From the NCBI GenBank assembly GCA_033064195.1, contig JARBJD010000015.1, forward strand, positions 1-64,000: a stretch of DNA of 64,000 nucleotides, given 5' to 3'. Of this stretch, positions 47,756-59,700 are shown piece after piece. Source of the stretch: Blattamonas nauphoetae (lineage: Eukaryota; Preaxostyla; Oxymonadida). Position 1 is the first letter of the stretch; each line of letters opens with the position of its first letter. The position numbers and the translations under genes are program-made. The notes under the pieces are model-generated. The model was given only the letters and a program-made list of their open reading frames with translations, was not told the DNA's origin and made no database searches.

Positions 47756-50700
47756 GGACCGCCCTTCCAGTAGGTCCATTACGAAACCGGCTGCTCCTCT
47801 CATGATGAGACGTGACTTGATCAATAATAAGTTAATTAAGGGGTTAGGCCTGGTCAATTCATTATGCAAATTTAAGTTAAAGATTCGAGCCACATTACCT
47901 CTTCACAACAATCAAGTGACTTTCTGCGTCTTAGGTCGTATCTTATTCAAGATGCTCAAAAACTGGCATCCCTCTCTCCAGATAAAGATGACGAATTCCT
48001 TTCGGAGTAAGTGTATCAGACACTTCGCGAAGCAGAATAGGATGTAGGGGGTAAAACGTAGACAGAACGTTCTCCCATGGATCCAGGATTCACACCCCCA
48101 CGTAGATGCCGACCTTGTCAATCAACTTGGAAAGTCAGGCCAAACTGAAGGTGAAGGTGACACAGAGCGTCTTAACGTCGAAAATCTGCTTGCAAGACTA
48201 AACTCTTACAACCTTTCATGAAGAGGAACAAAATCAACCTGATACGGCTCGAATCAACCACTTCAAATCGGGAAGAAAGACAAACGATATCGAATGTCTT
48301 CCAGAACAAATGGTCCAAGTTTACAATTCAACATTGATCAAATCGTGTCCCTATTGGATTCAGAGGGACTGTTCGTGAATTACGAACGAAATCGAAACCC
48401 GACCGCCTTCACCAAATTATCTCACACCACGATCGCACCACGAGTTGATATCCATCGAAAATCGAATATATTCTGCCAAAGAATACTCATTTGGACTCTT
48501 TTGCAGAATACATCTACCTGGCATGCAATCATTCAAGTCGGTCGAACCTAGCCACTTCCTTCGTCATTTTGCGCAGCTTCGGTCGAAACGAGGCGATGAT
48601 TGTCAACTCCCAACACCAATCTTCAACTATCATGACACATCTGTCTCTCGTCCTATTCGCAGATTCGAATGCCTCCGAAAGGATGGCCCAGTAGAATTGC
48701 TGCGGAAGGAAGTGACTGCAGACGTTGTTGCTGAAGGAGAAGATTTTGGAAAGGGTAGAACTCAAGTTCAAGACGAAGGAGTAGGAGAGGGATAACAACA
48801 CATCCATCCTGCGTGCGAATGTTGTAATATCCACACATTTCCACATTAATCTCGTCTGTCCACACAAAATCACACAACAAGGCTTGTTCTCGCTCCAACA
48901 CACTTTGTGTACATTCTTCCTCACTGCCAGGACGCATGAGTTGGTCCTTAGAATCTCGCATCGACCAATAGGGATGCGTCTCTTGCCCACAGGAGGGAAT
49001 GTTCGATACCGATCCTGTACGATCAATTGAATCGACAAACACAATCCTAAATTGAGGGATTGGGGAAGGAGAAAGAAAGGAGGCGAATCCTGATGATTCA
49101 CTCGGAAATTCCAGCACGAGAGAGAGCTACATGGAAATAAACCTCTCTTATTACCGACACCCATTCACAACCCTCCTCTCAGTTAGATTACAGAACGGAA
49201 ACCACCTCCGCAATGAAGTCCAATCTCCTTTATCACCGTGTCAAGCTTTGTGAAGCTTATCACAAAGGCGGCTTTCGTCTCCAGATTCGCCAGAGTACGA
49301 CTCAAACTTAGTCCTCCTCATCTGCACAAGCAAAGATTCAGTTTTCCTCATCCTTGGCAAGAGCCGCGATCGGACAACTTCTTCTGAAGGTCGGAAAATT
49401 ATGACACGTATATCCCCCGCCCAATTCGATGAATCAAGGAATTGAAGCCTCACCAAAATGGCGATGACAGAAATCGACCTCAAAAGCCTGAATAGTCTTT
49501 GTTTGTGGACAAAACGCATCTACTAACTTTGGGAAGAGGAGAGAGATCACACAAAGCATGAACTCCCTTGCTAGACTAACCACTCTGAGTATTCCAACAA
49601 CACCATCACGGTGATGATGTCTTTTCATGAATCTCTCCAGTCAGTAGAGGACAGCTCATCCATGACTTCCCAACAACCCAGTTTCTCCCCGTCGACTGTA
49701 GGCCTCATTCGCGATTCGGTCGATTCCCTCTACACGATGGACACAAGGTCCCGTCAATCACAGTCGACTAAATCAATCGAGTCCAAACACATCATCTGTC
49801 TTCACAGAATCCGAAGAGGGGCATATCAGCGGGAGCGAATGCACAACTCGTGAATCGAATCTCAATGAGGTAACCGGCATTGCTGGACATTGATTCATTG
49901 ATGATAACAAGTGGGAGAGCGACAGCACACAATTATTCACTCGTGGTGGGAATAGGGGATCCTCTCAATCCGAAATGTGCGGTTCCAATTGCACTGACCC
50001 AGAAGATTCAGTCTTCTCCTTCACAGATGGGAATTCTTTGCTTCCGCAGGGTGTTGTTTCATTACCACGACATGGAAATGTCTCCGAAACACAGACTGGG
50101 TATCTTCCATCGTCTCGACTGCACCCCGTGTAGATATATTCAAATCACAGTTGATTATGACAACTTAAACAAGACTGGACGCTCTTCTCGCCAATATCGG
50201 CCGATTTAAGAGATATTCAACCGAAAGGAGCTCAACCTCACAAATCAATCAATACAATCCACTCAACGAAGTGGACGGTCGGTTATTGTGAAGTAAAGGA
50301 CGCGAGTAATTGATTCACAGAACAATCCTGGGATTACATCGAATCGAATTCAGTCCCGCCGAACTGGGATAGTCAGAACCTGACTACAAAAGGCAATATC
50401 AAGCAATAGTGAACTCACTCATTTTTGAATCCATAAAACCAACGTACAGTCAGAGTGGTATCGATACATGAGTCCACCATAAGTGGCACATCGATCCAAA
50501 CAAAGCGATATTGCGAGTCAAGACTACATTGAAGGACCATATCTCCGCGATTCAGAGAGACCAAGATGGAGATCAGTTCTGAGCTCGAACTGGAAATGAA
50601 TTTTGTTATCCGTCCTTCAACACTGTTGAACTCTTCTTGACGCAACTACCCTCTACTTTTCTCTTGCTCCATCTGAACAAGCCGCTCGTTCCAAAACAAA

Positions 50701-52378
50701 GCACAATCTTCGACATTCGTTCGTCTTTGTGAGACGCGCATCTTGGAGGAGGTGAGGTATGAGGTGGAGAATGTGAGACCAGCCACATTTATCTATGACC
50801 TCTATCGACCATCACTAGATCCTTTGTTGCCGCACCTCGCTCAACTGCACCTCTCGACAGGCATCATTAAACACATTCGTTATCGCACTTCAATTAGGAA
50901 GAACAGCGACATGCTAAACATTTTCAACCTCGCAGAGGATAGAGTATCGCTGAATCGTGTTCAGAATCAGTCGACAATTTCGTCGTTCAGGACAACCCTC
51001 CAATACTGTCTTGTTTCTCCCAACAATCCTGTCTGAAACTCCAAAACGTGCGGACAACTATCTACCGAACTCCGTCAAACGTCTGAGCACAATGACCTAA
51101 GCCAGGGAGAGGGAACGTTTCACATCTCAAAATTGTGGCTCAATTTTTGCAACATCGCTTCGGAAAGAGAGGCCACCATCCAACCATCTGGGGTTTGAGG
51201 CAGACGAGGAGGCTGTAATGACATCGGATGAGGCAACTCGGAGAATAGGGAAGATATCGATTCCACAAAGGACACAGGTGTCTTCAGTTGAATGACAAGG
51301 AAACATCTCGTGAGGTTATGCAGCAAGGAGGAGGATGCGAGCGGGTTCACAAGAGGGTGTCACAGTACTGCAAAACGGGACTTCAACAGAGAACTGGGCT
51401 CGTGCTGGATTCAGAACGGAACGAACGGGCTTCTCGATCCTGTCGATGGAGGGGAAGAATAGTCCAGACCTTGATGATTGGGAGGAGCGTTTGGAGTCAG
51501 ACAAGCTCTCGTCTGACTCAACTGCCTTGATTGACATAGAACAGGGAGAGAAACAACATCGAGATCTCTGATTGCACTCCACGTCCCTCACCGTGTCGAG
51601 CTGTTGAGAACGATGTTCAGCGCCACTCTCACAAATCTGACGGGATCGGAAGTCCCTCACAGATGAAACTTCAGCTGTTCCCCTTCCTGTAGCTGAGAGT
51701 GGACAGGCCTCCTCCAAATGACGACTCGCGATTTCTTGGATCGAGGCTCTGTTTCCCCCGCGCTAAAGAGGGCATGAGTGAGAGAGAAGAAGACTAGAGC
51801 AAGAGAGCACTTCGACTGGTCCTCGAACAGCTCTTACTTCAGTCTTGCTCTCTGAATTTAACCTGTTTGGTGGCAGCAGCCTTTTAGCTGGTCACGGCCT
51901 GCCTTCGTTCTTGCATCAAGTTCATACCTCAGGCTTGTATTTCTTCTTTGTTCACTCCCCTTTGTCCCTTTCAAGTCTCATCATGAGAGGAGCAGCCGGT
52001 TTCGTAATGGACCTACTGGAAGGGCGGTCCTTTACAGAAACCGCTGCTCCTCTCATCAACCTCTGCCACACCCACAGGTTTTCTTCTCCAATGGGAATTG
52101 GAGTTTCTTTTTCCTTTGCTCCTGCTCCCGGCTTATTAGCTAGAACCAAGTACTCACTGGGAAGTGGCACTTGGGAATATTAGGAGGTAGCCTCAAGAAC
52201 TCAAAGAGAGAACTCGTACAAGTTCCTACACTTCTCTCTTTACTCTTGATTTGTTTCTCGGTTCACGACCGAGAAAGATTTCATTTGCATGTTCTTTCTT
52301 TTCAGGCCTAACCCCTTAATTAACTTATTATTGATCAAGTCACGTCTCATCATGAGAGGAGCAGCGGTTTCTGTAAAA
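47756..52378. mobile_element. 4.6-kb composite DNA transposon in copy A
   Basis: The left end GGACCGCCCTTCCAGTAGG... recurs inverted at 51977-52030. Directly next to it, TTTACAGAAACCGCTGCT starts a second, shorter unit (52031-52378) with its own inverted ends. Both unit types share the inner sequence GGCTGCTCCTCTCATGATGA-like and, at the left and far right, an inverse stretch containing TTAATTAAGGGGTTAGGCCT. So at least two related terminal-inverted-repeat elements are nested or abutted. The inside holds a broken minus-strand DDE-transposase-like stretch and fragments of host-like protein (for example AGFRTERTGFSILSMEGKN near 51400). No clear target duplication: copy B reads CACTG-TCGATTG at this point. 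Confidence 0.75.
48653..49117 (-). pseudogene. degraded DDE-transposase-like fragment
   Basis: Contains REQALLCDFVWTDEINVEM followed by CGYYNIRTQDGCVVIP. The W-x-D-E pattern in a beta-strand setting resembles the second Asp region of Tc1/mariner/IS630-type transposases. The rest of the frame quickly becomes non-protein-like, and neighbouring parts of 48.0-51.9 kb are open only in short pieces, so this is a relic. Family within the DDE group is not decided. Confidence 0.4.
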
Positions 52379-53180
52379 CGATTGCTGACTGCTTCACGAC
52401 GACTGCCACAAACCGCATCGGAATGCTCATGACGACCAATCCCAACACTCCGGAAGAGTCAAGCTCTCGAGTTCAAGATGATCCCGAGTTCGTCAAGTTG
52501 GGACCTTACTTGACAGAAAATGTTGTGGTTGAGCTGATTCCGGAATCGGGAAGGATGGAGTTGGAGTTGAAGGTGAAGATCCCGATTGCGTCGCAGAAGT
52601 ATGAAGTGACGATTGAAAACGAAGTGAAGAAGACAGAAATGAAGGGAGAGGTTGAGTTTGTGGATGGGAAGTGCACGCTGACATCGCCATCTGCATCATT
52701 CAATCTCGACTACTCGACGACATACAAAATCACATCGATTGTTGGGATTGTTCCATCGTCCTCCTCTTCGTCTTCGACACTCTCCAATGACCTCACATTC
52801 CCGTTGGCTGCGTGGGCGTTCAACCTCGATTCGAAGCCTTCCTTCACAACTCCAACTCCACCCACACTCTTCGGAGCCAAAGCTCATCTCGTCTCAACCG
52901 ATCAACCACTCGCTTACATCACTCTGGTGCTCACGAAAGAAGTGATCGGATCGTTCGAGATTGTTGTGGAGGAAGCTGGAAAGGATGTCGCCATCACCGT
53001 TGAATTTGAGGAGTATTCGCTGATGGGTGACTCGTCGAGCTTTGTTGTGGTTGGCGAGGATCGCTTGCTGATGCACAACACGACATACACAATCAAGTCG
53101 ATGACACAGTCACCAGGAACAGGGTCGCCGTTTGTGTGGATGAACGAGACTGTCACCTTCCACATCCCTTCGTCTGTGTA

Positions 53181-54579
53181 TAGTAGTAAAATAACCCGGC
53201 GAGGGTAAAATAACCCGGGGTGAAAACCCCCTTTTTTGGATCCCTCTTTCCGTCCATCCCATATTTCTCGGAACCAAAATTTTTTTGGGTCCCACTTTTT
53301 TTTCCATAATGTTTGTCTCAACTCCGAGTATCCATCGAGGTAGAAATCGAACCTCCAAAATAGGATCCTGGGCCGGGGGTGCCTATTTCGGAACCATATT
53401 TTGGCCTATTTTTGACCCATTTTTGGCTCCTAAATAGGAGGTCCTTAACATTTAAGCTTAGAGGATCCGAACTTCACGACCACTTTTCTCCACGCCTGTT
53501 CAAAATTTTTCTTTCTCGTTTCATTTCTGGTTGTTTGGGATGTTTTTCTCTCGAAATCACAAATTTTTGAAAAATGAAAAATCCTGGGGGACCTGGGTGG
53601 AAATTCAGGGTCAAAACTGATTTCCCTGTATACAAAGCTTAGTGATCTGAAAACTTGTTTTGATCATATCTCCACAACCAGACATAGTTCCGACATGAAG
53701 TTTTCACCAATATGGATGTTTTGTTGGATTATATTTTTTTTCTGAAAATTTTGAGAAAAATCCCTTTGCGGCAGTTGAGATTCTTTTGTGGGTTTTTGGC
53801 CTTGGTTCGAAAGGAGAGCTGTCACTTGACATGGGATGATGCACCCGTCTCCAAATTTCATTAAAATGATGCGAACACAATCAGAATCGAATCCAAAAGC
53901 TCAAATTGGTTAGAATCGTGCTTGGGAGGAGAGCAGTTGGGGTTGATTCTGAGAAAACCACGAAAACTATCAAAGACGCTAAAATAGGAGGTCTTCGAAA
54001 ATTTTCAAAATTTTCAGAAAAAAATATAATCCAACAAAACATCCATATTGGTGAAAACTTCATGTCGGAACTATGTCTGGTTGTGGAGATATGATCAAAA
54101 CAAGTTTTCAGATCACTAAGCTTTGTATACAGGGAAATCAGTTTTTGACCCTGAATTTCCACCCAGGTCCCCCCAGGATTTTTCGTTTTTCAAAAAATTG
54201 TGATTTCGAAAGAAAAACATCCCAAACAACCAGAAATGAAACGAGAAAGAAAAATTTTGAACAAGCGTGGAGAAAAGTGGTCGTGAAATTCGGATCCTCC
54301 AAGCTTAAATGTTAAGGACCTCCTATTTAGGAGCCAAAAATGGGTCAAAAATAGGCCAAAATATGGTTCCGAAATAGGCACCCCCGGCCCAGGATCCTAT
54401 TTTGGAGGTTCGATTTCTACCTCGATGGATACTCGGAGTTGAGACAAACATTATGGAAAAAAAAGTGGGACCCAAAAAAATTTTGGTTCCGAGAAATATG
54501 GGATGGACGGAAAGAGGGGCCCAAAAAAGGGGGTTTTCACCCCGGGTTATTTTACCCTCGCCGGGTTATTTTACTACTA
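53181..54579. mobile_element. foldback element, inverted arms of about 580 bp, TA target duplication
   Basis: The left arm (53181-53760) and right arm (about 54000-54579) are nearly perfect inverse copies, around a 240-bp unique centre. The ends are TAGTAGTAAAATAACCCGG and its inverse. A TA flanks both sides (53179-53180 and 54580-54581). Copy B reads SAYDAKKAK where copy A reads SV, element, YDAKKAK after one TA is discounted, so the insertion point is exact. TA duplication points to Tc1/mariner-type mobilisation in trans. No transposase inside. Confidence 0.85.
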
Positions 54580-55650
54580 TATGATGCAAAGAAAGCGAAG
54601 ATGGCCGAAACGAAGAAACTGCTGAGCTGGCTGATTCCTCTGATTGTGTCAGTTTGTGTTGCTCTGCTCGTTGCCATCGTGGTCATCGTTCTCATCCGTC
54701 GCCGGAAGACCAAAGCAGAGAAGTCGCCAACTGACATGGACGAGCAAGAACCAGTTGAACTGGAGAAAGTGGAAGAGTTTGGAGGAGATTGTTCGAATGG
54801 AGTGATCCGATCGGACGGAATGAGCCACTCTGCGTTCGCGTCGACTGAGGATGGTGAATCGAACAAGGGAGGAACGAAAGAGAACAAGAGTGGGGAACAA
54901 GAAGTGGAGTATGCCGAAGTGATGGCGTGCAGTGGGGATTTTGGGATTTCGGGAGCTCGGATGGATTCGACGCTGTATTCGATGCTTCACAAGGAACGAA
55001 GAGAGATTGGGAAGCGAGTGATCGGTCTGCAAATTGTGAATGGATTGAAGCATGTTGTGGCTAATCGACGATGGAGTGATGTTCTGACTCGTCTGTCGTC
55101 TCACTGGATTCTGGTTGACGCGGAAGGAAATGTTCGACTGAAACTTGAAATGAGTTCTCGTGAAGCGGATGCGGAAGCAGCTCGTCAGCAAAGACATCAA
55201 CAACAAGCAGTTCCCAACATTGACGACAACGAGCACGAAGAAGGAAAACTCGATGATACGAAAGCGAAACCGAAATTGGAGACAGACAAGTCTGGGATGG
55301 ATGGTCTTCGGTGGCGAGCACCTGAAGTTATGGCGGCGGAAGAAAAAAGTGGAGTTGGATCGGTGGATGGGCACAAAGCGTCAGTTTTTAGTCTTGGCCT
55401 TGTGTTGTGGGAAATTGAGACTGGACAAGTGCCATTTGGAGAGCTGGATGCAGTGAATGCTCAGCGACAATCGGGGACAGGAATTGGACCGAAAATGGAG
55501 TCACTTGAGAGTGAAGAGTTTGTGTCGCTGATCCGTCGTTGTGTTTCAGTTGACCCGAAAGATCGACCAACGCTTTCTGAAATTGGGGAGTTCCTCTCTT
55601 CTCATCCGTCAGCCACTCGTGTTCCATCTGGAATGGAAATGAAAGAGTAG

Positions 55651-56770
55651 CAGCTCAACACAACTGGATCCCATTCTCGATCCATCCTCCGCTCTTCGTC
55701 CATCACACGTTCATGTGACAATCACTTCACAAACTCACTGAATGTCACTTGATGTCTTCTCAGCCACGTCACCACCTCATCTCATCATTCTCCTTTTCGT
55801 GATTTCTGTCGAACATACACGCTCACTTCAATGCGCTCTCCATCTGTCTGTATCTCACCTCATTCACCGCTTTCGGTGTGGACACCATTCTTCTCTGGAT
55901 TTAAGCTCTTCATTTGTTTGTATTTGTATTCCCATCTCATTCGTATTTACAGTTCTAATTTGGTGGTCGCTCCCTTCATTTCAGCGTTCTTCGCATTGCT
56001 TCTGTTCGTCATTCTCAGTATTTTTATCGCCATCGTCTTCTCTTTAACCCTTTTCGTCCTGTTTCTTCCACTCCGCTTCTACCTCTCCACTCGCTTTCTC
56101 ACACTGGAGAATGGTGAGTGGTGAAGCAGAAGCCTTCTCACTGTCTGGAGTGATTTTTAATGATTTCCGTTGAATCTTCCACTTCACTCATTCACGCGTG
56201 ACTTTTATTGGATTGTGTTCAGCTTTTTATGAATGGGTTCGACACGTGTTGTGGGTGACAGTTGTGTCGTCGTTTCGGTGTTCAATGTCTTTATTGTCAA
56301 AGTCTGTTGGTAGAATCGTGTTAATTTGGGGGATGCGAGAGAAACTGTCTTGATCAACCCATTTCAGAATCACTCAGATGTTCAATTGCATGGATTCACC
56401 TCAATCACCTGAACCAGCCTGCCTTCACTCACAGAACACCAGCATTTGTCGATTCTTCAATCATTTCGTACGATCGACGTGATTCCCCCATTTCACAAAT
56501 TTCTGCTCTCAATGACTCCACAATAGGAAATTGGAGGGTGAACCGAACTGTGTCAATCTATTCAAGAAATTGAGGCACCTAGCACAAAAATGCAGAAACG
56601 AACACTCCCAGATTCTGGACACTTTTCCAAAAATCGTTCCAAATCTCTCTCTTTCTGGAAAAGAGTGACAAATAATCAGAATTAATAGTTCTGCAAAGAA
56701 AGGGTTCGATCTCCTTCAATTGACCTTCTCTCTTTGAGAATCTAGTCTCGGACAGTCTCGGATCCCAGCC
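55651..56770 (+). repeat. downstream flank of copy A, duplicated after copy B
   Basis: Sequence 55651-56125 matches 61265-61735 (for example AATGTCACTTGATGTCTTCT and CACACTGGAGAATGGTGAGT in both), and 56690-56770 matches 45530-45615 upstream of copy A (AAAGAAAGGGTTCGATCTCC). The duplication unit therefore includes the receptor gene and both flanks. 56126-56690 has no recognisable feature. Confidence 0.7.
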
Positions 56771-59700
56771 ATGATTTTTCTCTCGTTCCTTCTCTGCCTC
56801 TTTCAACCCATCGTAACCATCACTCCTCGAACAATTTATCCAAAAGATTTGCATTCACTTCGGGAACGCCTATCGAACACTGCAGCTCTCGGATCGAATG
56901 AAATTGAACATGTCACCCTCGCTGAAGGAACATACCTTGGAAACAAAATCAAAATCCAACACAGATCTCTGGAATTGTCGGGAAATCGGATGAGCAACAG
57001 AATCTCAGCTGGAACACAGATTGTCCCGGAATACATGTCAGAAAACAGCCTAAACGAACAAATGTTCGCCGTGCATGATCAGAACAATTGCATCTTCTCA
57101 TTGACGAACTCGTCATTTTCTTTGAAATGGATGCGATTTTCGCTCATCGACAATTCTGCCGAAAGAAGACAGCAGACAGTCATGGACAAAAGTGATCGGC
57201 AGGAAAAATGACAAACTCTGGTCTGACGATTTGGGAAAGGAGTTCGATGCTGAAACGACACATGTGTGGAGGTGACATAACATCGACACGCATCGAGGTT
57301 AGTAGACTGGTCTACAGTTCGTGGGTGAGAAATACGAACCATTCCACTGTAGACGTTTTTTTACGAATGTTTTCTTTTTCTTGCGGAGGAGGCTGAGGAT
57401 CTCGCTAATTTCGGTATCAATGATCTCATCTCATCACCACCTCTCACTGTGTGAAAAATTGTCGATTGTGGTTGAGCACATATTTTTGTCACTTTTTTTC
57501 AGACCCTTCATTCTTCCGTATCTCCATCATGAAACAACTGCTCGCTCTGATTTTCTCGCCACAATGGTTTTTTTTGATGATGAAGTGTCTGACAACATAA
57601 AAACCAAATTTCACCGCTCAGTGTTTCTGGACAGGAAAACCGAGAACTTTTGTCCATGACTGAGAAGAACAGAGCTGGAACACCAAGGCTGGCGAATGTT
57701 TCAGACAGCATGCTGACAATATCCGAAAGTGAAATTGAACTATCGCCATGGACAAGTGCGATTCTGATTTCTCCTTCGACATTGGAGGAATCATCCATGG
57801 ATTCGTCAGTTGTGGTTCAGAAATGCTCGATCTCGAGTGGCAGTGGCCAGTTGGCTGGTATTGTTGAAACGTCGTCATTTCCAGACGTTCGTGGTTCAGT
57901 CTCGGTGTCGACGATTGGATGCTCATTCGACTCTTCTCGGATTTTGGGACAAGACGGGATTGGCCTCTCCCTGACACGACCAGCTCGAAAGAACAGTGAT
58001 GAGTTCGGTTGCATCTCGTCATCGCTGATTGGTTGCTCGTTTGTGAACATGAGTTCGATTGGATCTTCCCACCAGCCACACCTTCCCCATTTGTCACAAA
58101 AGATGTTGGGATGTGTTGTATCGCGAACAAGTTCGCATTTGTCGGGATCAACGATTCGGGATGTGAACAATGGAGGCTCTCTTTTGTGCTCGAATTCTTC
58201 GTTCTCGTCCCTCCTCTCCTCCCCCGACCCCGACACCGACGAAGAACCAACCATCACTTACCCCAACGGCACTACCGAATCGTTTGTTGATGGTCGTGGT
58301 TATTATTTCTATGCGAGCAGTGGCGATAAAGACACCTCCGTGACCATCTCGCACTGCCCCTTCATCGGAAGCAAGTACGACGAATTGGACCGCCCACTCA
58401 CATTCTACAAATATCCAGGCACCATCAATATCCTCTCCTGCTCGTTCACAGACATTCTATATCCAAACTATGGCTACGAGGCAAAAGGAGGAGCGGTCAG
58501 CATCTCTGCCTCTACTGCTGGATGTGGGCCAGTGACTGTTCGAGCGTCCAACTTCACAAATGTCAAATCAGACGAGTTCGGAGGAGGGATGTGCATCTTC
58601 ACACACAACTCGGCAACAGTTGTCGGCTGCACTTTTGAGAAATGCATGCCTCTTTATGGGTATATGTTGCAAACTGCCGGACTGTATGTTCAAACACTTG
58701 AACCCAGTTCTCGCATCTCACTCACCAACCTCGTCTTCAAGTCTTGTCTCACAATTCTCCACGCTGGGGGGATGCAAGTCTTCAGCAATGGACCCGCCGA
58801 TCTGTCTGACTGTCTGTTCGACGATTGTTCTGCTTCTGACCGCACTTATTCTTTTGCTGGCGGCCTCGATCTTCGACTCGAGGGGGATGCCAAAACAGAA
58901 ATCACACGACTCAATTTCATTGATTGCTCGAGTGAAGAATATGTCGGTGGAATGACATTGGACACAAGCTGTGATGTCGTCTTGACTGATCTCCACTTTT
59001 TAAGATGCACTCCCGCCAAGGAATCGAAGAGAATGATACGAGGAGGGTTGTGTGTTTACTGTGTCAAGGAGAATAGAACCATCACGCTCAAAGATTGTTC
59101 TTTCATCGAATGCGAAGCGAGCCGTATTGGTGGTGCTGCATTCCAAATGTCAAACTTTGGCTCATGTGTGGTCACAGACTGCCTGGTGACGGATTGTGGT
59201 TCACCCGAAGGTGGGGCAGTTCTTTTCAACCAAACCAAAGACCGACCACTGTCGATCTCGCTCACCCGAGTTGCCTTCATCGACAACTCAATCATTCAAA
59301 ATGGAGATTCTTCTGTTTCGATGAACACTGCAGAGGACTCGTCAGCTTTCGTTGATGTGCATCTGAACTATCTCGATGGTCATCCTCGACCAACACTGTC
59401 GATTGCTGACTGCTTCACGACGACTGCCACAAACCGCATCGGAATGCTCATGACGACCAATCACAAAACACCTGAAGAGTCAAACACAGTTGTCGTTGAC
59501 AATGAATTCAACAAGCTGGGGCCGCTGTTGACTGAGGGAGTGGAACTCTCGTTTGATGCGCTGTCTGGACGGATGGAGTTGGAGCTGAAGGTGAAGATCC
59601 CGATTGCGTCGCAGAAATATGAAGTGACGATTGAGGACGAAGTGAAGAGGACGGAAATGAAGGGAGAGGTTGAGTTTGTGGATGGGAAGGGCACGCTGAC

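Larger units (their letters stand above)
45616..55650 (+). pseudogene. beta-helix receptor pseudokinase, copy A, split by two insertions
   Basis: Same gene as 56771-61264, with a signal peptide (MIFLSLLLCLFQPIVTITP), a right-handed beta-helix ectodomain, a membrane span (LIPLIVSVCVALLVAIVVIV) and a kinase-like domain. Host-gene sequence occupies 45616-47755, 52379-53180 and 54580-55650. The gaps are a 4.6-kb composite transposon (47756-52378) and a 1.4-kb foldback element (53181-54579). The 3' part (54590-55650) is almost identical to copy B, implying recent duplication or conversion. Whether either insertion is removed by splicing is unknown; read straight through, the protein stops soon after the first one. 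An open frame runs from the foldback arm into the kinase part. Confidence 0.8.

Noticed and set aside
48529-49164. 211-residue minus-strand ORF as a gene
   Set aside because: Overlaps the transposase-like relic in another frame; no protein-like conservation seen.
54439-55650. 403-residue ORF as an independent kinase gene
   Set aside because: The first 50 or so residues come from the foldback element arm and the rest is the 3' part of receptor copy A; kept only as a possible chimeric start in the findings.
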